Source: Thermanaerothrix sp.
GTDB taxonomy: Bacteria > Synergistota > Synergistia > Synergistales > Synergistaceae
Direction: 5' to 3'
NCBI GenBank assembly: GCA_026417795.1
Contig: JAOACP010000013.1
Span: 1 to 50,671 of the forward strand
DNA length: 50,671 bases
Shown in pieces: positions 50,046-50,671 of the stretch. The notes below the pieces were generated by a model, which was not told the origin of the DNA, ran no database searches, and saw only the letters and a program-made list of their open reading frames with translations. Both the position numbers and the translations under genes were made by a program. The first letter of the stretch is position 1, and the number at the start of each line of letters is the position of its first letter.

Positions 50046-50074
50046 TTTTTACTCCCCCTTTGGGGATAAGTCAA
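50046..50074 (-). promoter_or_regulatory. Promoter of ferritin gene
   Basis: On the minus strand TTGACT, 17-base spacer, TAAAAA. The spacer contains the inverted repeat CCCC-AAA-GGGG, a possible operator. Confidence 0.6.
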
Positions 50075-50305
50075 GGGACCTTTTTGATTCTCCACCACCC
50101 CAAAGGCTTTTTCAAGTGTTCAACGGGCAGCCCCTTGGGGCCAGATGCGCCCGTCCTAAAGGGGCTTTCCAAAACCCGGCCACTTATGGATAATGGCCCC
50201 CAAACGGGATCGCCACGCCCTAAGCTTAGCGGCGGCTTGAGCCGCAGGAGCCACGGGGGAAGGCCATAGAGGGCTTGATTCAAGACAGCGTCAGGGGGAT
50301 GAGGG
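50075..50305. other. Intergenic region between ferritin promoter and pheA-like gene
   Basis: No ORF with coding character, no T-box or tRNA seen. AGGGGG lies 7 bases before the pheA-like ATG. No convincing plus-strand promoter could be picked out. Confidence 0.5.
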
Positions 50306-50652
50306 ATGGATCTGGAGAGGATACGGGCACTGCGGGATGACATAGACCGGATAGACCAGGAGCTGATGGAGCTGATCTTAAGGCGCCTTGAGGTGGCAAG
50401 GGAGATAGGGGCCGCCAAGGGGGGGCTTGGGGTCTACGACCCCCGGAGGGAAGAGGCGCTGGTAAAGAGGCTTGCGGAGGCGAACCCGCACCTTGGGGAG
50501 TCCCTGATCCGGGCGGTGATGGGGGAGATAATGGGGGCCTGCAGGGCCGTGCAGGGGCCCTTTCGGGTGGCGGTGATGGGTCCTAAGTGGTCCCACTCCC
50601 ACGAGGTGGCGGCCAGGGTCTTCGGCGCATCGGCGGAGATGCTGTTTACAAG
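50306..50652 (+). CDS. pheA: Chorismate mutase/prephenate dehydratase (partial, cut by contig end)
   Basis: 115 codons remain. Residues 1-85 are an AroQ-type chorismate mutase: LERIRALRDDIDRIDQELMEL, then RRLEVAREIGAAKG, YDPRREEALVKRL. A prephenate dehydratase domain begins at about residue 93 (FRVAVMGPKWSHSHEVAARVFG). The fusion makes phenylpyruvate from chorismate in phenylalanine synthesis. The start ATG follows AGGGGG. A chorismate mutase fused to another enzyme is the alternative, but the GP..SHE segment favours prephenate dehydratase. Confidence 0.88.
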
Positions 50653-50671
50653 CTGTCTCTTATACACATCT
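50653..50671. other. Nextera/Tn5 mosaic-end adapter (sequencing artefact)
   Basis: The terminal 19 bases CTGTCTCTTATACACATCT are exactly the Tn5 mosaic end used in Nextera libraries. They are not part of the genome and interrupt the pheA-like frame. Confidence 0.97.

Noticed and set aside
50075-50305. T-box or amino-acid leader for the pheA-like gene
   Set aside because: No T-box sequence, no Phe-rich leader peptide and no terminator/antiterminator pair were seen.
50434-50667. Minus-strand frame starting MYKRQ
   Set aside because: Its start codon and first residues come from the Nextera adapter; the rest is antisense to the pheA-like gene.

Overview
The window reads as chromosomal DNA of a high-GC, Gram-negative-type, anaerobic, amino-acid-fermenting bacterium, most likely of the phylum Synergistota (Thermanaerovibrio-like). 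This is inferred from a lipid A-type acyltransferase, an aldehyde:ferredoxin oxidoreductase, an NifS/NifU iron-sulfur operon, several chemotaxis proteins and a large ethanolamine microcompartment locus. No 16S gene is present to confirm it. Genes are tightly packed, often overlap by 1-14 bases, and frequently start with TTG or GTG. I saw no rRNA, tRNA, CRISPR array, IS element or prophage. The last 19 bases are a Nextera (Tn5 mosaic-end) adapter, so the right edge is a contig end and not biology.

Layout. 1-756: 5' part of a dCache amino-acid-type chemoreceptor. 940-5891 (minus): malic enzyme, DNA-3-methyladenine glycosylase I, AOR-family oxidoreductase and a class II aldolase-like protein, as one overlapping operon. 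6001-8333 (plus): membrane diguanylate cyclase, FKBP-type isomerase, nitroreductase. 8483-10207 (minus): a soluble chemoreceptor fused to a PhnD-like binding domain. 10409-12948 (plus): Rrf2/IscR-type regulator, nifS, nifU, MOSC protein. 13025-13839 (plus): eutS and eutP, convergent with the main eut operon.

13899-28078 (minus): a 16-gene ethanolamine operon in the order eutB, eutC, eutL, a eutK-like shell gene, eutE, eutM, pduL, eutJ, a PduM/eut_hyp-like gene, eutN, eutH, eutQ, eutT, eutA, pduS, pduT. It has a strong sigma-70-type promoter, a cobalamin riboswitch and an intrinsic terminator in its leader. Ethanolamine enters through EutH. AdoCbl-dependent EutBC cleaves it inside the shell (EutS/M/K/L/N, PduT), with EutA reactivating the enzyme and EutT supplying AdoCbl. 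EutE makes acetyl-CoA, PduL makes acetyl phosphate, and EutQ/EutP may complete ATP formation. No EutG alcohol dehydrogenase and no EutV/EutW or EutR regulator is present here, while the PduS/PduT electron-transfer pair is. This suggests electrons leave the compartment rather than being dumped on acetaldehyde.

28370-50652: ptsI; prepilin peptidase; a tiny tautomerase; lipid A-type acyltransferase, tyrS and an unknown membrane-anchored protein; a beta-CASP nuclease; dCMP deaminase with an HD protein and a NarL-type two-component pair; cheV with an unknown partner; a polyphosphate cluster (ppk1, CHAD, HD, ppx) behind an EAL phosphodiesterase and an unknown gene; TIGR02757 protein; flavin reductase-like protein; ferritin; and the start of a chorismate mutase/prephenate dehydratase cut by the contig end.
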